Shown: piece by piece, positions 18,210-26,807 of the stretch
How positions within the stretch are numbered: the first letter of the stretch is position 1
How the letters are laid out: each line of letters begins with the position of its first letter
Source of the DNA: Gammaproteobacteria bacterium
Lineage (GTDB): Bacteria > Pseudomonadota > Gammaproteobacteria > Steroidobacterales > Steroidobacteraceae
Direction of reading: 5' to 3'
Length of the DNA stretch: 54,374 nucleotides
Assembly (NCBI GenBank): GCA_024642505.1
Contig: JAHEAZ010000011.1
Span: 1 to 54,374 of the forward strand
The notes under the pieces: model-generated
Told to the model about the DNA's origin: nothing
Database searches by the model: none
What the model saw: only the letters and a program-made list of their open reading frames with translations
Position numbers and translations under genes: made by a program

Positions 18210-19046
18210 ATGCTGCTTTCCATACGCCACGAGACCGTCTATCGCTACAGCCACAAGGTGGATCACTCGGTGCAGATCGTGCGCCTGACACCACGTCTGG
18301 AGCCCGGGCAGCGGACGGTCCGCTGGAAGCTCACTTCGCCCGGCCGGCAGGTCGAGCAAGTCGACGCCTTTGGCAACATCTCCCACCTCGTGACCGTGGA
18401 CGAGGCCATCATCGAGATCCGGCTGTTGGCCGAGGGCCAGGTGGACACCAGTGATACGGAAGGCGCGCTGCCGACCGAGGAGGGTGGCCTGTCGCCGCTT
18501 GCCTTCCTGGCGGAAACCGCGCTGACCGAGCCGGACGAGGCAATCCGCGGCTTGGCGTCGCGCTGGCCGGCGGAGTTGCTGCGTGAACCCGAGGGGCTGC
18601 TCGAACTGGCCGCGTCGATTCGTAGCGCAGTGATTTGGGAACCCGGCGTTACCACCGTGGAGCACAACGCAGCCGGGGCGCTTAGTCTCGGACGCGGGGT
18701 CTGCCAGGACCACGCTCACCTCTTCGCTTCAGTCTGCCGCCTGCAACGTGTGCCGGTCCGCTACGTCAGTGGCTACCTGCACACCGGCGAATCCAGCTTC
18801 GCCAGCCACGCATGGATCGACGCCTGGCTGGGTGAGGAGCGCGGCTGGTTCAGCATCGACATCACCAACAGCATCCCGGCTGGCCCCAATCACTGTCGGT
18901 TGGCCGTAGGCAGGGACTACCTCGACGCCGGCCCGGTGCGCGGTGTCCGCCGTGGCGGCGGCGACGAAGCGATGCAGGTGGACGTAGAAGTCTCTGGCGA
19001 ACCGACCCGGGCCGATCGGCGCTCGCGGCGCGAACGGCAGCAATGA
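18210..19046 (+). CDS. Transglutaminase-like cysteine peptidase/transferase (Anbu operon)
   Basis: A 278-residue soluble protein. The N-terminal beta domain (Bact_transglu_N, about 1-80, with YRYSHKV and QVDAFGN) is followed by the transglutaminase core: Cys165 in GRGVCQDHAH, His200 in FASHAW, Asp217 in SIDITN, giving a complete triad. There is no signal peptide. In the Anbu operon this enzyme may cleave or attach the peptide made by the ATP-grasp ligase; that is inference from gene context. The C-terminal tail (about 245-278) is basic and probably disordered. Confidence 0.92.
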   Translation: MLLSIRHETVYRYSHKVDHSVQIVRLTPRLEPGQRTVRWKLTSPGRQVEQVDAFGNISHLVTVDEAIIEIRLLAEGQVDTSDTEGALPTEEGGLSPLAFLAETALTEPDEAIRGLASRWPAELLREPEGLLELAASIRSAVIWEPGVTTVEHNAAGALSLGRGVCQDHAHLFASVCRLQRVPVRYVSGYLHTGESSFASHAWIDAWLGEERGWFSIDITNSIPAGPNHCRLAVGRDYLDAGPVRGVRRGGGDEAMQVDVEVSGEPTRADRRSRRERQQ

Positions 19047-19117
19047 TCTGCATTTACAGCGGGCGGTGCCTGCGATTAGCATCGGCCCCGCTCCCACCAA
19101 CATCCTGAAGGATTCCC

Positions 19118-19849
19118 ATGACCTATTGCGTCGGCATGCTGCTCGATGCTGGCCTCGTGATGATGGCCGACTCCCGAACCAACGCCGGCGTCGACAACAT
19201 CAGCACGTTCCGCAAGGTAACCATCTTCGAGCGTCCTGGCGATCGCGTGTTCGTGCTGGCAACGGCCGGCAACCTCTCGCTCGCGCAGTCGGTCATCAGC
19301 CTGTTGAGGGAAGCGATGGAGGTCCCGGAAGGCCAGTCGAACCTCTTTAACGTCGCCAACATGTTCGAGGCTGCACACTGCATAGGCGACACGATTCGTG
19401 CCGTACACGCCCGCGATGCCGCGGCGCTCGAGAACTTCAAGATGGAGTTCAACGTATCGATGATCCTGGGCGGCCAGATCCTCGGCGAGGCGCCGCGGAT
19501 GTTCAACATCTACCCCGCCGGGAATTTCATCGAGGCAACGGAAGAAACCTGCTATTTCCAGATCGGCGAGTTCAAGTACGGCAAGCCGATCATTGACCGG
19601 GTCATCACCCGCGAGGTCCGGCTGCAACGGGCAGCCAAGTGCGGACTGGTGTCCATGGACTCGACCATCCGCTCGAACCTGACAGTCGGGATGCCGATCG
19701 ACGTCGTCACCGTCAAGACGGACGAGCTGCGCGTCAGCAGCCACAAGGTCATCGAGCCTGACGATGATTACTTCGAATTGGTTCGTGCAAGCTGGAGTGA
19801 CGCGCTGATTCAGGCATTCCGCGACCTGCCCGATCCCGACTGGCTGTGA
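19118..19849 (+). CDS. Anbu proteasome-type peptidase
   Basis: A 243-residue Ntn-hydrolase related to HslV and 20S beta subunits. After Met removal the N-terminal residue is Thr1 (MTYCVG), with Asp17 in ADSRT and Lys32 in FRKV forming the standard proteasome active site. The length is that of Anbu (ancestral beta subunit), which is larger than HslV (about 175). A GAAGGA ribosome site lies 6 bp before the ATG. Reported Anbu structures form open helical rings and activity has been hard to detect. It closes the ATP-grasp/alpha-E/transglutaminase operon after a 71-bp spacer that may hold its own promoter. No HslU-like ATPase is nearby. Confidence 0.95.
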   Translation: MTYCVGMLLDAGLVMMADSRTNAGVDNISTFRKVTIFERPGDRVFVLATAGNLSLAQSVISLLREAMEVPEGQSNLFNVANMFEAAHCIGDTIRAVHARDAAALENFKMEFNVSMILGGQILGEAPRMFNIYPAGNFIEATEETCYFQIGEFKYGKPIIDRVITREVRLQRAAKCGLVSMDSTIRSNLTVGMPIDVVTVKTDELRVSSHKVIEPDDDYFELVRASWSDALIQAFRDLPDPDWL

Positions 19850-19861
19850 CGCCTCGTCAGT

Positions 19862-21088
19862 TCAAGCCTGCCGTTCATCCTCGGCTCGCGTCTCCGGCAT
19901 CACTGTCGGCAGGACCGTCGGCAGCGTGAAGTCCGGCGGAGGCTTGTGCGTGAACAACGCCGGCATGATCGTGGTCACGAACGCGTAGACGATCAGGCCA
20001 CCGAACAGCCAGGACGGGATGTCGTATTCGTCCCGCAGGATGCCGGCGATCACCAGCGTGAAGACCAGCGTCGGTAGCATTGGTACCGCGACTTTCAGGG
20101 TCGAACGTAATGGTTCCTTGAGCGCCAGGCGCCGGTGCAGCGCCACGGTCAGGAGCCGGATGGGGACCGCACAAACCACCATCACCAGGCCCGCAACCAA
20201 TGCCTCGATCGAGAAATCGTCCCGTGTAAGCTCGATTCCCGCATGAAAGAAATAGAAGGGTACCAGCAAGGACGCGAGCGCCTCGACGGCGCGCAACATA
20301 TGGTCGGATTGCATGGACGGCATGTGCGCGCGGAAGTTCTGTGCGACCACGCCAACGATGAATGCCCCGACGAGATAGTAGACCCCAAGGTTCCTGGTGA
20401 TCAGTGCGCAGGCGGCGGCTACGATGACCAGAAATGCGAAATCGCTCTTCGGCGCGTGCGGCAACACGACCCGGGCGAATGCCCGGAACATCAACGGCAG
20501 TATGAGAATCATCGCCAGCAGCGCCAGGGTACTCAACCCAAGGTCTTCGACACTCTCCGATTTCAGTGTGAAGAACATCGCCGCCAGCGCCACCATTTCA
20601 ACCGCGATGGCCTTGGAGCGAATCCAGAAGCGGTCCTTTTCATTCTGGGCCAGGCTGTCCAGCGAGTCGAGGATGAAGCCGGTGGAGGGAGTCAACAACG
20701 CAAGTGAAACGAGGATCGCCGGCCGCCAATCGAACGAGACCATACGAACGATCACCCAGGCGACACCACCGACCAGCAGGATGCGGATCACGAGGTGCTG
20801 GATGAGGACCGCGGCGCCTTTGCGCAGGTCCGGAAAATTGACCTCGAGACCAGCGAACAGGAACAGGGAAACGATGCCAAGGGTCGCGAGCAGCGAAATG
20901 GTCTCGTCGCCATGAAACAGCCCGAAGCCGAGGCTCGCCGCCGCGCCAATGGCAAAGGCGGTAATCGCCGTGGGCACGCCCCAGCGCTGCAGGATTCGCG
21001 GCACCACGAACAGGCCGAACAGTAACGCTACGTAGGCGATTTCGCTGGTCAGGTCGATGCTCGAAAAATCCAGGTTTACGTCCATCAT
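19862..21088 (-). CDS. CPA2-family cation:proton antiporter without TrkA domains
   Basis: A 408-residue membrane protein. The start at 21088 (MMDVN) is preferred because the first helix follows about 16 residues later; an upstream extension is low-complexity. About 12 membrane segments belong to the Na+/H+ exchanger domain (LLTPSTGFILDSL near residue 125; LVGAFIVGVVAQNF near 265). It lacks the C-terminal TrkA/RCK domain found in the KefB-like protein of this window, so it is probably regulated differently. It converges on the Anbu gene with 12 bp between stops; the two are not obviously related. Confidence 0.88.
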   Translation of the reverse strand: MMDVNLDFSSIDLTSEIAYVALLFGLFVVPRILQRWGVPTAITAFAIGAAASLGFGLFHGDETISLLATLGIVSLFLFAGLEVNFPDLRKGAAVLIQHLVIRILLVGGVAWVIVRMVSFDWRPAILVSLALLTPSTGFILDSLDSLAQNEKDRFWIRSKAIAVEMVALAAMFFTLKSESVEDLGLSTLALLAMILILPLMFRAFARVVLPHAPKSDFAFLVIVAAACALITRNLGVYYLVGAFIVGVVAQNFRAHMPSMQSDHMLRAVEALASLLVPFYFFHAGIELTRDDFSIEALVAGLVMVVCAVPIRLLTVALHRRLALKEPLRSTLKVAVPMLPTLVFTLVIAGILRDEYDIPSWLFGGLIVYAFVTTIMPALFTHKPPPDFTLPTVLPTVMPETRAEDERQA

Positions 21089-21221
21089 CACTCCAGGCTG
21101 CCGCGGCGATGCTAGCAGGACCGTCTGCCGTTCGCCGCCTTCCCCGGCTTCCCCGGCTTCCCTGCCGGGTTGCGCAGCCGTCGGGCGTCTGTGATCCTGC
21201 GCCGATCCTCTTCGGGCCGGC

Positions 21222-21842
21222 CTGCCGTGCCGCGGGAGCATCCCGATACAAGACCAGAAACAGACGATTCGCCCCGCAGTTTCGGCCGACGCGACCCTGC
21301 TAGCCGAACTGATCGACCTCGCCGGCGAGGGGATCCCTTCATTTCTGTGGCGCGAACAGGCCGCGGCCGGAGAATCGCCGTTGGCCGTTGGCGCGCGCCG
21401 GGCTGCCCGCGCCGAGGGCGGCTTCAGCTATCGAAACGCCTGGGTGCTGGAGCTGGACGGTCGTGCAGCCGGCATGATGCTCGGCTACACACAACCGGAT
21501 CCGTGCGAGTCCGGCCCGCTGGCCGAGTTGCCTCCCATGGTTCGGCCGCTGGTAGAACTCGAAGCGCTGAGCCCTGGCAGCTGGTACGTCAACGCCATCG
21601 CCGTGATGCCCGATCGGCGCGGTCTGGGCCTCGGATCCACCCTCATGGCTCATGCCGGCGAGCTGGCCCGCCTGGCCGGGTGCCCCGAACTGAGCCTGAT
21701 CGTCGCGGAGCAGAATGCCGGGGCGGTCGCGCTATACCGACGCCTTGGCTATATCGAGCGGGCCCGCCGCCCGCGAATTCCATTCTCCGGGTCCGGGCAT
21801 GAGGGCGACTGGATCCTGATGACCCGAAGGACGCTGCCCTGA
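21222..21842 (+). CDS. GNAT family N-acetyltransferase, start codon unclear
   Basis: An acetyltransferase of the GNAT fold. The C-terminal half has motif A, WYVNAIAVMPDRRGLGLGSTLM, written here as NAIAVMPDRRGLGLG with the acetyl-CoA pyrophosphate loop RRGLGLG, and motif B ELSLIVAEQNAGAVALYRRLGY. The N-terminal strand and helix (TIRPAVSADATLLAELI, coded from 21264) are clearly present, but no ATG, GTG or TTG lies between the in-frame stop at 21192 and that point; the first is TTG 21381, inside the fold. A CTG at 21222 is therefore given as the working start. The true start may be CTG or another rare codon, or the sequence may carry an error. Substrate unknown. Confidence 0.75.
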   Translation: MPCRGSIPIQDQKQTIRPAVSADATLLAELIDLAGEGIPSFLWREQAAAGESPLAVGARRAARAEGGFSYRNAWVLELDGRAAGMMLGYTQPDPCESGPLAELPPMVRPLVELEALSPGSWYVNAIAVMPDRRGLGLGSTLMAHAGELARLAGCPELSLIVAEQNAGAVALYRRLGYIERARRPRIPFSGSGHEGDWILMTRRTLP

Positions 21843-21941
21843 CGGCCCGTCAGACTGCCGCGGCCAGCTTGCCGCGAGCGGCCTGGTTTGGGATGCTGGT
21901 CCTGTTTGAACACAGGGTTCCGATCAGCTGGAGACCTCTGC

Positions 21942-22829
21942 ATGAAAGCCCTCCATTCAGCCGCGCTTGCCGCCATCTGCTTCGTCGCCGCCGCAGCCGG
22001 TGCCGAGGATATCGTCCGTGACGGCACCGAGGCGCTTGCCTGGCGCGCCAAGATGACCTGCGGAACCTCCGAGCAGGGCGTCACCCGCTATGGCTACTGG
22101 GAGGGCCGTCTGTGGAGCCGGGTACCAGGCGAGCGTGATCGCCATCTGTTCGACGTCATCGGGATCAACGTACGCCAGTGCGCCATGCTCAGCGACGCCA
22201 GGCGCGGCCCCGGATTTCGCAGCGTGTCCCGGGAAATCATGGTCTACCTGGATCCGGAAACGAGAGAGCCGATCGACAGCTGGAAGAATCCCTGGACCGG
22301 CGACACCGTCACCGTGATGCATGTCGCCAACGACCCGGTAAACATGCGTTCTCCGTCCTTTGCCTTCGACGAGAACGGCGCTCCGTCGAAAGTCGAACTG
22401 CGGCTCTACGACGAAACCCTGGTCGCATCGAACGAGATACCGCTTTTTTACACGAACCCGCTGGGAGGCAATTACCAGCGCTATGTGGGCGGCCAGTATC
22501 ACGCCATGGAGATCTTCAACACCTTTTACCGGGCAGCGGACTTCCTGGATCCTGGCGTCGTCCGAATCGGGGATTCGCGCCTCGCCTGGCAACGGGTGTC
22601 GACATTCATGCCATGGATGGAGATGGGCGACAGGAGCGGCTTGATGGTCTTCAACGCCACTGGCTTCTCGACCTTCGATCCCGATCGCATCCCCGATAAG
22701 TTGTGGAAATTGCTCGACGCGCGTTACCCGCTCTACCGGACGCCTCCGCCGATCGACGACGCGCGGCCAAACGAGACGACCTGGACCGTTTTCAAGAAAC
22801 AGGTGGACGGCGCATCGCCAGGCCGTTGA
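21942..22829 (+). CDS. DUF1838 family secreted protein
   Basis: A 295-residue protein with a signal peptide (about 1-21, cut near AGA-ED). The mature part matches the DUF1838 pattern: WEGRLWSRVPGE, LFDVIGINVRQC, SREIMVYLDPETREPIDSWKNPWTG (broken here only for description), VMHVANDPVN and a late HAMEIFNTFYR. The family is found in environmental proteobacteria, often near steroid- or terpenoid-degradation genes, but its activity is not known to me. The ATG at 21942 starts the signal peptide. It is followed after 59 bp by a second exported protein and then an FAD oxidase, all on the same strand. Confidence 0.82.
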   Translation: MKALHSAALAAICFVAAAAGAEDIVRDGTEALAWRAKMTCGTSEQGVTRYGYWEGRLWSRVPGERDRHLFDVIGINVRQCAMLSDARRGPGFRSVSREIMVYLDPETREPIDSWKNPWTGDTVTVMHVANDPVNMRSPSFAFDENGAPSKVELRLYDETLVASNEIPLFYTNPLGGNYQRYVGGQYHAMEIFNTFYRAADFLDPGVVRIGDSRLAWQRVSTFMPWMEMGDRSGLMVFNATGFSTFDPDRIPDKLWKLLDARYPLYRTPPPIDDARPNETTWTVFKKQVDGASPGR

Positions 22830-22888
22830 GCCGGATGTCCGGGAACACGGGGTTGCGTGGCCCATCGAAGCAGCGTGGAGGACAGGAG

Positions 22889-23401
22889 ATGAGAACGGAA
22901 TTACGCGCGCTGGCGACTGCGATCATGCTGTTTCTGGCCGCTTCGGCCCAGGCCCAGGTCTACACCGTTCCGATGAAGGGCATTGGCAACGAGTGGGTGA
23001 AGCAGCTGACCCTCAAGGGGACCATGGACTGGGAGTGGATCGAGACCTACCCCGACCAGGTTTTCTTCACGACCCGCCAGGATGCCCGTCGCGACGGCGA
23101 CATAGTCACCATGTGGATGCGGATTGAATACCAGCAGGCACGAAGCCCGGGGCCGCACAAGAGTGCTCTCAGCAAGGATGAATGGGACTGCGGACAGAAG
23201 CGGCGGGCCAACGTCGGGACATTCTTCTTCCGCTGGAACAATCTCGAGGATGACGACCCGGAGCATGCAAACGCCATGATGCGCAGCTGGGAGGCGATCG
23301 AGCCGGGCACGCTGGCCCAGACACTGCTCGAATTTGCCTGCAGCATCCAGCCCACGCAGCAACTTGTGGACCCGAATAGCGCTCCTGCCGGCAAGCCCTG
23401 A
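22889..23401 (+). CDS. Periplasmic protein, possibly Adhesin-E-like
   Basis: A 170-residue exported protein with a signal peptide (about 1-22, cut after AQA) and GGAGG upstream of the ATG. The mature part has RDGDIVTMWMRIEY, a paired Cys (WDCGQKRR near 111 and EFACSI near 153) and ends the fold with SWEAIEPGTLAQTLLEFAC. That pattern resembles the surface-adhesin-E-like domain seen in many small proteobacterial periplasmic proteins, where the two Cys form a disulfide. Function unknown. It sits between the DUF1838 gene and an FAD oxidase gene (10 bp away), suggesting one operon. Confidence 0.65.
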   Translation: MRTELRALATAIMLFLAASAQAQVYTVPMKGIGNEWVKQLTLKGTMDWEWIETYPDQVFFTTRQDARRDGDIVTMWMRIEYQQARSPGPHKSALSKDEWDCGQKRRANVGTFFFRWNNLEDDDPEHANAMMRSWEAIEPGTLAQTLLEFACSIQPTQQLVDPNSAPAGKP

Positions 23402-23411
23402 GGATGCCCCT

Positions 23412-24980
23412 GTGACCGAAAGCGCCGAGCTTGCAGCGATGCTGGAACCGATCGTCGGCTGCGACGGCTTGATCGTCGACCCTGAGCAGCGCGAAGCCCT
23501 GTCGGCCGACATCTATTCCGCTGGCGCGACCTGCGCCGCAGTCCTCCGGCCCGCGGATCGGCGTGCGCTGGCACAAGCGATCGCCCTCGTAACGACGGCC
23601 GGCTACGCGGTAATTCCTCGCGGCGGCGGCATGACCTATACCGGCGGCTACACACCGCCCCACGAACGCTCGATCATCGTCGACACCTCACTACTCGACC
23701 GCATTATCGAGATCAGTGCAGAGGACATGTTCATCACCGTGGAAGCGGGCGTCACCTGGAAGCAGATCCACGAGGCGCTCGCGCCGCATCGTCTGCGGCT
23801 ACCATTTTTCGGCACCTTTTCCGGCGCTCGTGCCACGATCGGCGGCGGGCTTTCGAACGGCGCGCTGTTTCATGGCACCGCTCGCTACGGGACCGGAGCG
23901 GATGGCGTGCTCGGGCTCGAAGTGGTGCTCGCCGACGGCTCGATACTGAAGACCGGGCAAGCCGGTTTCGGGGGACGGCCCTTCTATCGCACCTATGGGC
24001 CCGACCTGACGGGCCTGTTCCTGCACGATTGCGGCGCGCTCGGCATCAAGGTCGAGGCAAGCCTGCGCCTGATTCGCGCCCCGACCCATACCGGTTTTGT
24101 TTCCTTCGCCGTGCCGGACATCATGCATGCCGCCTTGCTGCTTGCCGAGATCACGCGTTGCGGTGCTGCCGAAGAGGTATATGTCTTCGACCCGAATTCC
24201 ACCAGGAAGAACCTCGATGGGGTGGATCTCGCCCAGGCGATCAGGACACTCGGCGGCGTGCTGAAGGGCCAGGGAAGCTGGCTAAGGGGGTTGAAGGAAG
24301 GGGCGCGCCTGGTGGCAGCAGGACGCGACTTCGTGCCGGAACATGCCTATTCGGTCCATGTTGCCTGTGCAGGGCGCAGCGCGGCTGCGGTCGAGGCCGA
24401 CCTGGAGGTTTGCCGCAGGATCGCGGCGGGCGGTGGTGCTGCCGAAATCCCGAACTCGATCCCCAAAGCTGTACGGGCCGATCCGTTCCCGCCGCCGCAG
24501 GCGCTTGGCAATGACGGCGAAAGATGGGCGGCGCTCAACGCCAAGGTTGCCCACGCCGACGCAATCCCGCTGATCGAGGCGGCCGAGGCGCTGTTGGTCC
24601 GGCACGCCGCCGAAATGGAACGCGCGGGCGTGTGGATGAGTCGGCTCATGATCGGCATCGGCAACCACGCCTTCAGCTATGAACCCGTGTTTCACTGGAG
24701 AGACTCGTGGCTGCCGATACACCGGCTGACAGTCGAGCCGGCGACCCTTGCCAGCCATCCGGAGCCCGGCCCGAACCTGGCCGCAAGAACACTGGTGCAG
24801 GACCTGCGCAGCGAGCTGGTAGAGCTGTTCCGGTCGCACGGCGCCGCCTCGAACCAGATCGGCCGGACCTATCCTTATCTCGCCGCCGCAGAACCGGATA
24901 CGCGGCGCATCATCGAAATGATCAAGCACGGCCTCGATCCCCGGCGGGTGATGAATCCCGGCGTACTGGGACTCGGTTAG
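23412..24980 (+). CDS. FAD-binding oxidoreductase (FAD_binding_4, VAO/PCMH type)
   Basis: A 522-residue flavoprotein. The GTG at 23412 lies 10 bp after the previous stop, and the FAD domain fills residues about 45-225 (VIPRGGGMTYTGGY binds the pyrophosphate; ATIGGGLSNGALFHGTARYG follows). The C-terminal cap domain runs to the end, which closes with RRVMNPGVLGLG, the usual GlcD/VAO ending. The VAO group oxidises phenols, alcohols, 2-hydroxy acids or sugars; similarity to 4-cresol dehydrogenase and eugenol hydroxylase flavoproteins is my impression, not shown. No obvious covalent-FAD His or Tyr could be assigned, and no cytochrome partner is adjacent. Confidence 0.85.
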   Translation: MTESAELAAMLEPIVGCDGLIVDPEQREALSADIYSAGATCAAVLRPADRRALAQAIALVTTAGYAVIPRGGGMTYTGGYTPPHERSIIVDTSLLDRIIEISAEDMFITVEAGVTWKQIHEALAPHRLRLPFFGTFSGARATIGGGLSNGALFHGTARYGTGADGVLGLEVVLADGSILKTGQAGFGGRPFYRTYGPDLTGLFLHDCGALGIKVEASLRLIRAPTHTGFVSFAVPDIMHAALLLAEITRCGAAEEVYVFDPNSTRKNLDGVDLAQAIRTLGGVLKGQGSWLRGLKEGARLVAAGRDFVPEHAYSVHVACAGRSAAAVEADLEVCRRIAAGGGAAEIPNSIPKAVRADPFPPPQALGNDGERWAALNAKVAHADAIPLIEAAEALLVRHAAEMERAGVWMSRLMIGIGNHAFSYEPVFHWRDSWLPIHRLTVEPATLASHPEPGPNLAARTLVQDLRSELVELFRSHGAASNQIGRTYPYLAAAEPDTRRIIEMIKHGLDPRRVMNPGVLGLG

Positions 24981-25097
24981 GTAGGTCTCGATGGCCTCGG
25001 AAACCGTAACTGGCCTGCGTACTTGCCGGGGGGTTCCGCTCCGGCGCCACAAAGACCACAATCGCGGTGCCACAAGCAAAAGACGGGGATCGCCCGC

Positions 25098-25739
25098 ATG
25101 AAACTCCTGTCCGTGCTGATGCCGCGCGAGAGGCATTTCTTCACGCTGTTCAATCGCCATGGCAGCCTCGTCGTCGAGGGAAGCAAGGCGCTTATCCAGA
25201 TGCTGGAGAACTACGATCACAATGGCCGGCGCGAGGAATGGGTCAAGAAAATCCAGGACATCGAGCACGCCGCCGACGACGTGACGCGCGAGACAGTAGC
25301 GCTGATGCACAGCACCTTCGTCACGCCCTTCGACCGCGACCAGATCAACAGGCTGATCTCGCGCATGGACGACATCCTCGACCTGATCCAGGACACCGCC
25401 GAGTCGATGATTCTCTACGATGTGCACGCCGTCACCCCGGAGGCCTCGCATCTCGCCAACCTGATCGAACTCTGTGCCGGCCGCGTCCAGTCCGCCGTCG
25501 GCCTGCTCTCGTCGATGGACAACGGCCCCGAAATACTGAAGGTCTGCCAGGAGATTGATGCCCTCGAGAGCGACGCCGACCGTGTGATGCGGGACGCGAT
25601 TTCGCGGCTGTTCCGCGAAGAGGACGATGTCCGTGAGCTGGTCAAGCTCAAAGCCGTATACGAACTGCTCGAGACAACCACCGACAAGTGCCATGACGTC
25701 GGCAAGGTAATCGAAGGCGTCGTGCTCGAGAACGGCTGA
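25098..25739 (+). CDS. DUF47/TIGR00153 PhoU-like phosphate transport regulator
   Basis: A 213-residue all-helical protein of the PhoU-related DUF47 family, opening LMPRERHFFTLFNRHG and containing the metal-binding-type repeats EHAADDVTRE (about 57) and ALESDADRVMRD (about 155), each an E(x)2-3AD motif. Such proteins accompany low-affinity Pit phosphate transporters and are thought to regulate them. The ATG at 25098 is chosen because the conserved domain starts there. The Pit gene begins 2 bp after its stop. Confidence 0.92.
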   Translation: MKLLSVLMPRERHFFTLFNRHGSLVVEGSKALIQMLENYDHNGRREEWVKKIQDIEHAADDVTRETVALMHSTFVTPFDRDQINRLISRMDDILDLIQDTAESMILYDVHAVTPEASHLANLIELCAGRVQSAVGLLSSMDNGPEILKVCQEIDALESDADRVMRDAISRLFREEDDVRELVKLKAVYELLETTTDKCHDVGKVIEGVVLENG

Positions 25740-25741
25740 TC

Positions 25742-26743
25742 GTGGACGCACAGACTGTCACGCTGACGCTGGTCGCGCTGATCGCGATCGCGCTGGTCTT
25801 CGATTTCATGAACGGCTTCCACGACGCCGCGAACTCGATCGCCACCATCGTGTCGACCGGGGTGTTGAAGCCCTACCAGGCCGTGGCCTGGGCCGCCTTC
25901 TTCAACTTCGTCGCCATCGCATTGTTCGAGATGAAGGTGGCGGCCACCGTCGGCAAGGGCATCGTCAGCCCGGACGCCGTGGATAACCAGCTGATCTTCG
26001 GTGCGCTGATCGGCGCCATCATCTGGAACATCATCACCTGGTACTACGGCCTGCCGTCGAGCTCCTCGCACGCGCTCATCGGCGGGATGATAGGCGCGAC
26101 GATCGCCAAGGCGGGTACGGGCCCGCTGCTGGCGCCAGGCATCATCAGGACCTCGAGCTTCATCCTGGTCGCGCCGCTGCTCGGCATGCTGCTCTCCGGA
26201 CTGATCATGATCGGCGTTTCCTGGGTGTGTCGGCGCCGGTCGCAGCGCTTGACGGACCGCTGGTTCCGCAGGTTGCAGCTGGTATCTTCCGCCCTGTACA
26301 GCATTGGTCACGGCAGCAACGATGCGCAGAAGACGATGGGCATCATCTGGCTACTGCTGATCTCCGCCGGGCTGACGACGCGCGATCACCTTCCGGGATG
26401 GGTGATCGTGTCCTGCTACCTCGCCATCGCGATGGGGACCCTGTTCGGCGGCTGGCGCATCGTCAAGACCATGGGCCAGCGGATCACAAAGCTGAAACCG
26501 GTTGGTGGGTTTGCGGCTGAGACCGGTGGCGCCATGTCGCTATTCCTGGCCAGCAGCCTCGGTATCCCGGTCTCCACCACCCATACGATCACCGGCTCCA
26601 TCATCGGCGTCGGCAGTGTGCAGCGTACACGTGCCGTTCGCTGGGGCGTCGCCGGCAACATCGTGATCGCCTGGATCATTACCATTCCCGCCTCCGGCCT
26701 GCTGGCGGCACTGGCCTTCTGGGCAAGCGGCCGGCTGTTCTGA
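25742..26743 (+). CDS. PiT-family inorganic phosphate transporter
   Basis: A 333-residue membrane protein starting at GTG 25742. It carries the two PiT signature repeats: DFMNGFHDAANSIATIV (about residues 21-37) and GHGSNDAQKTMGI (about 190-202), each in an inverted half of the transporter, plus PVSTTHTITGSI near 278. It is shorter than E. coli PitA (about 500) because the long cytoplasmic loop is missing, which is normal for the DUF47-linked type. It imports neutral metal-phosphate with H+ or Na+. Confidence 0.93.
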   Translation: MDAQTVTLTLVALIAIALVFDFMNGFHDAANSIATIVSTGVLKPYQAVAWAAFFNFVAIALFEMKVAATVGKGIVSPDAVDNQLIFGALIGAIIWNIITWYYGLPSSSSHALIGGMIGATIAKAGTGPLLAPGIIRTSSFILVAPLLGMLLSGLIMIGVSWVCRRRSQRLTDRWFRRLQLVSSALYSIGHGSNDAQKTMGIIWLLLISAGLTTRDHLPGWVIVSCYLAIAMGTLFGGWRIVKTMGQRITKLKPVGGFAAETGGAMSLFLASSLGIPVSTTHTITGSIIGVGSVQRTRAVRWGVAGNIVIAWIITIPASGLLAALAFWASGRLF

Positions 26744-26807
26744 TCGCCATGCGTCGCGGTCTGTCACCGTTGACAATCCGCGACGAGGTCACACGGACGA
26801 CGCGTCA

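Noticed and set aside
17040-18719. 559-residue minus-strand open frame opposite the Anbu operon
   Set aside because: Shadow of three well-recognised genes; no recognisable domain.
24282-25751. 489-residue minus-strand open frame
   Set aside because: Opposite the FAD oxidase and DUF47 genes, composition typical of antisense GC-rich frames.
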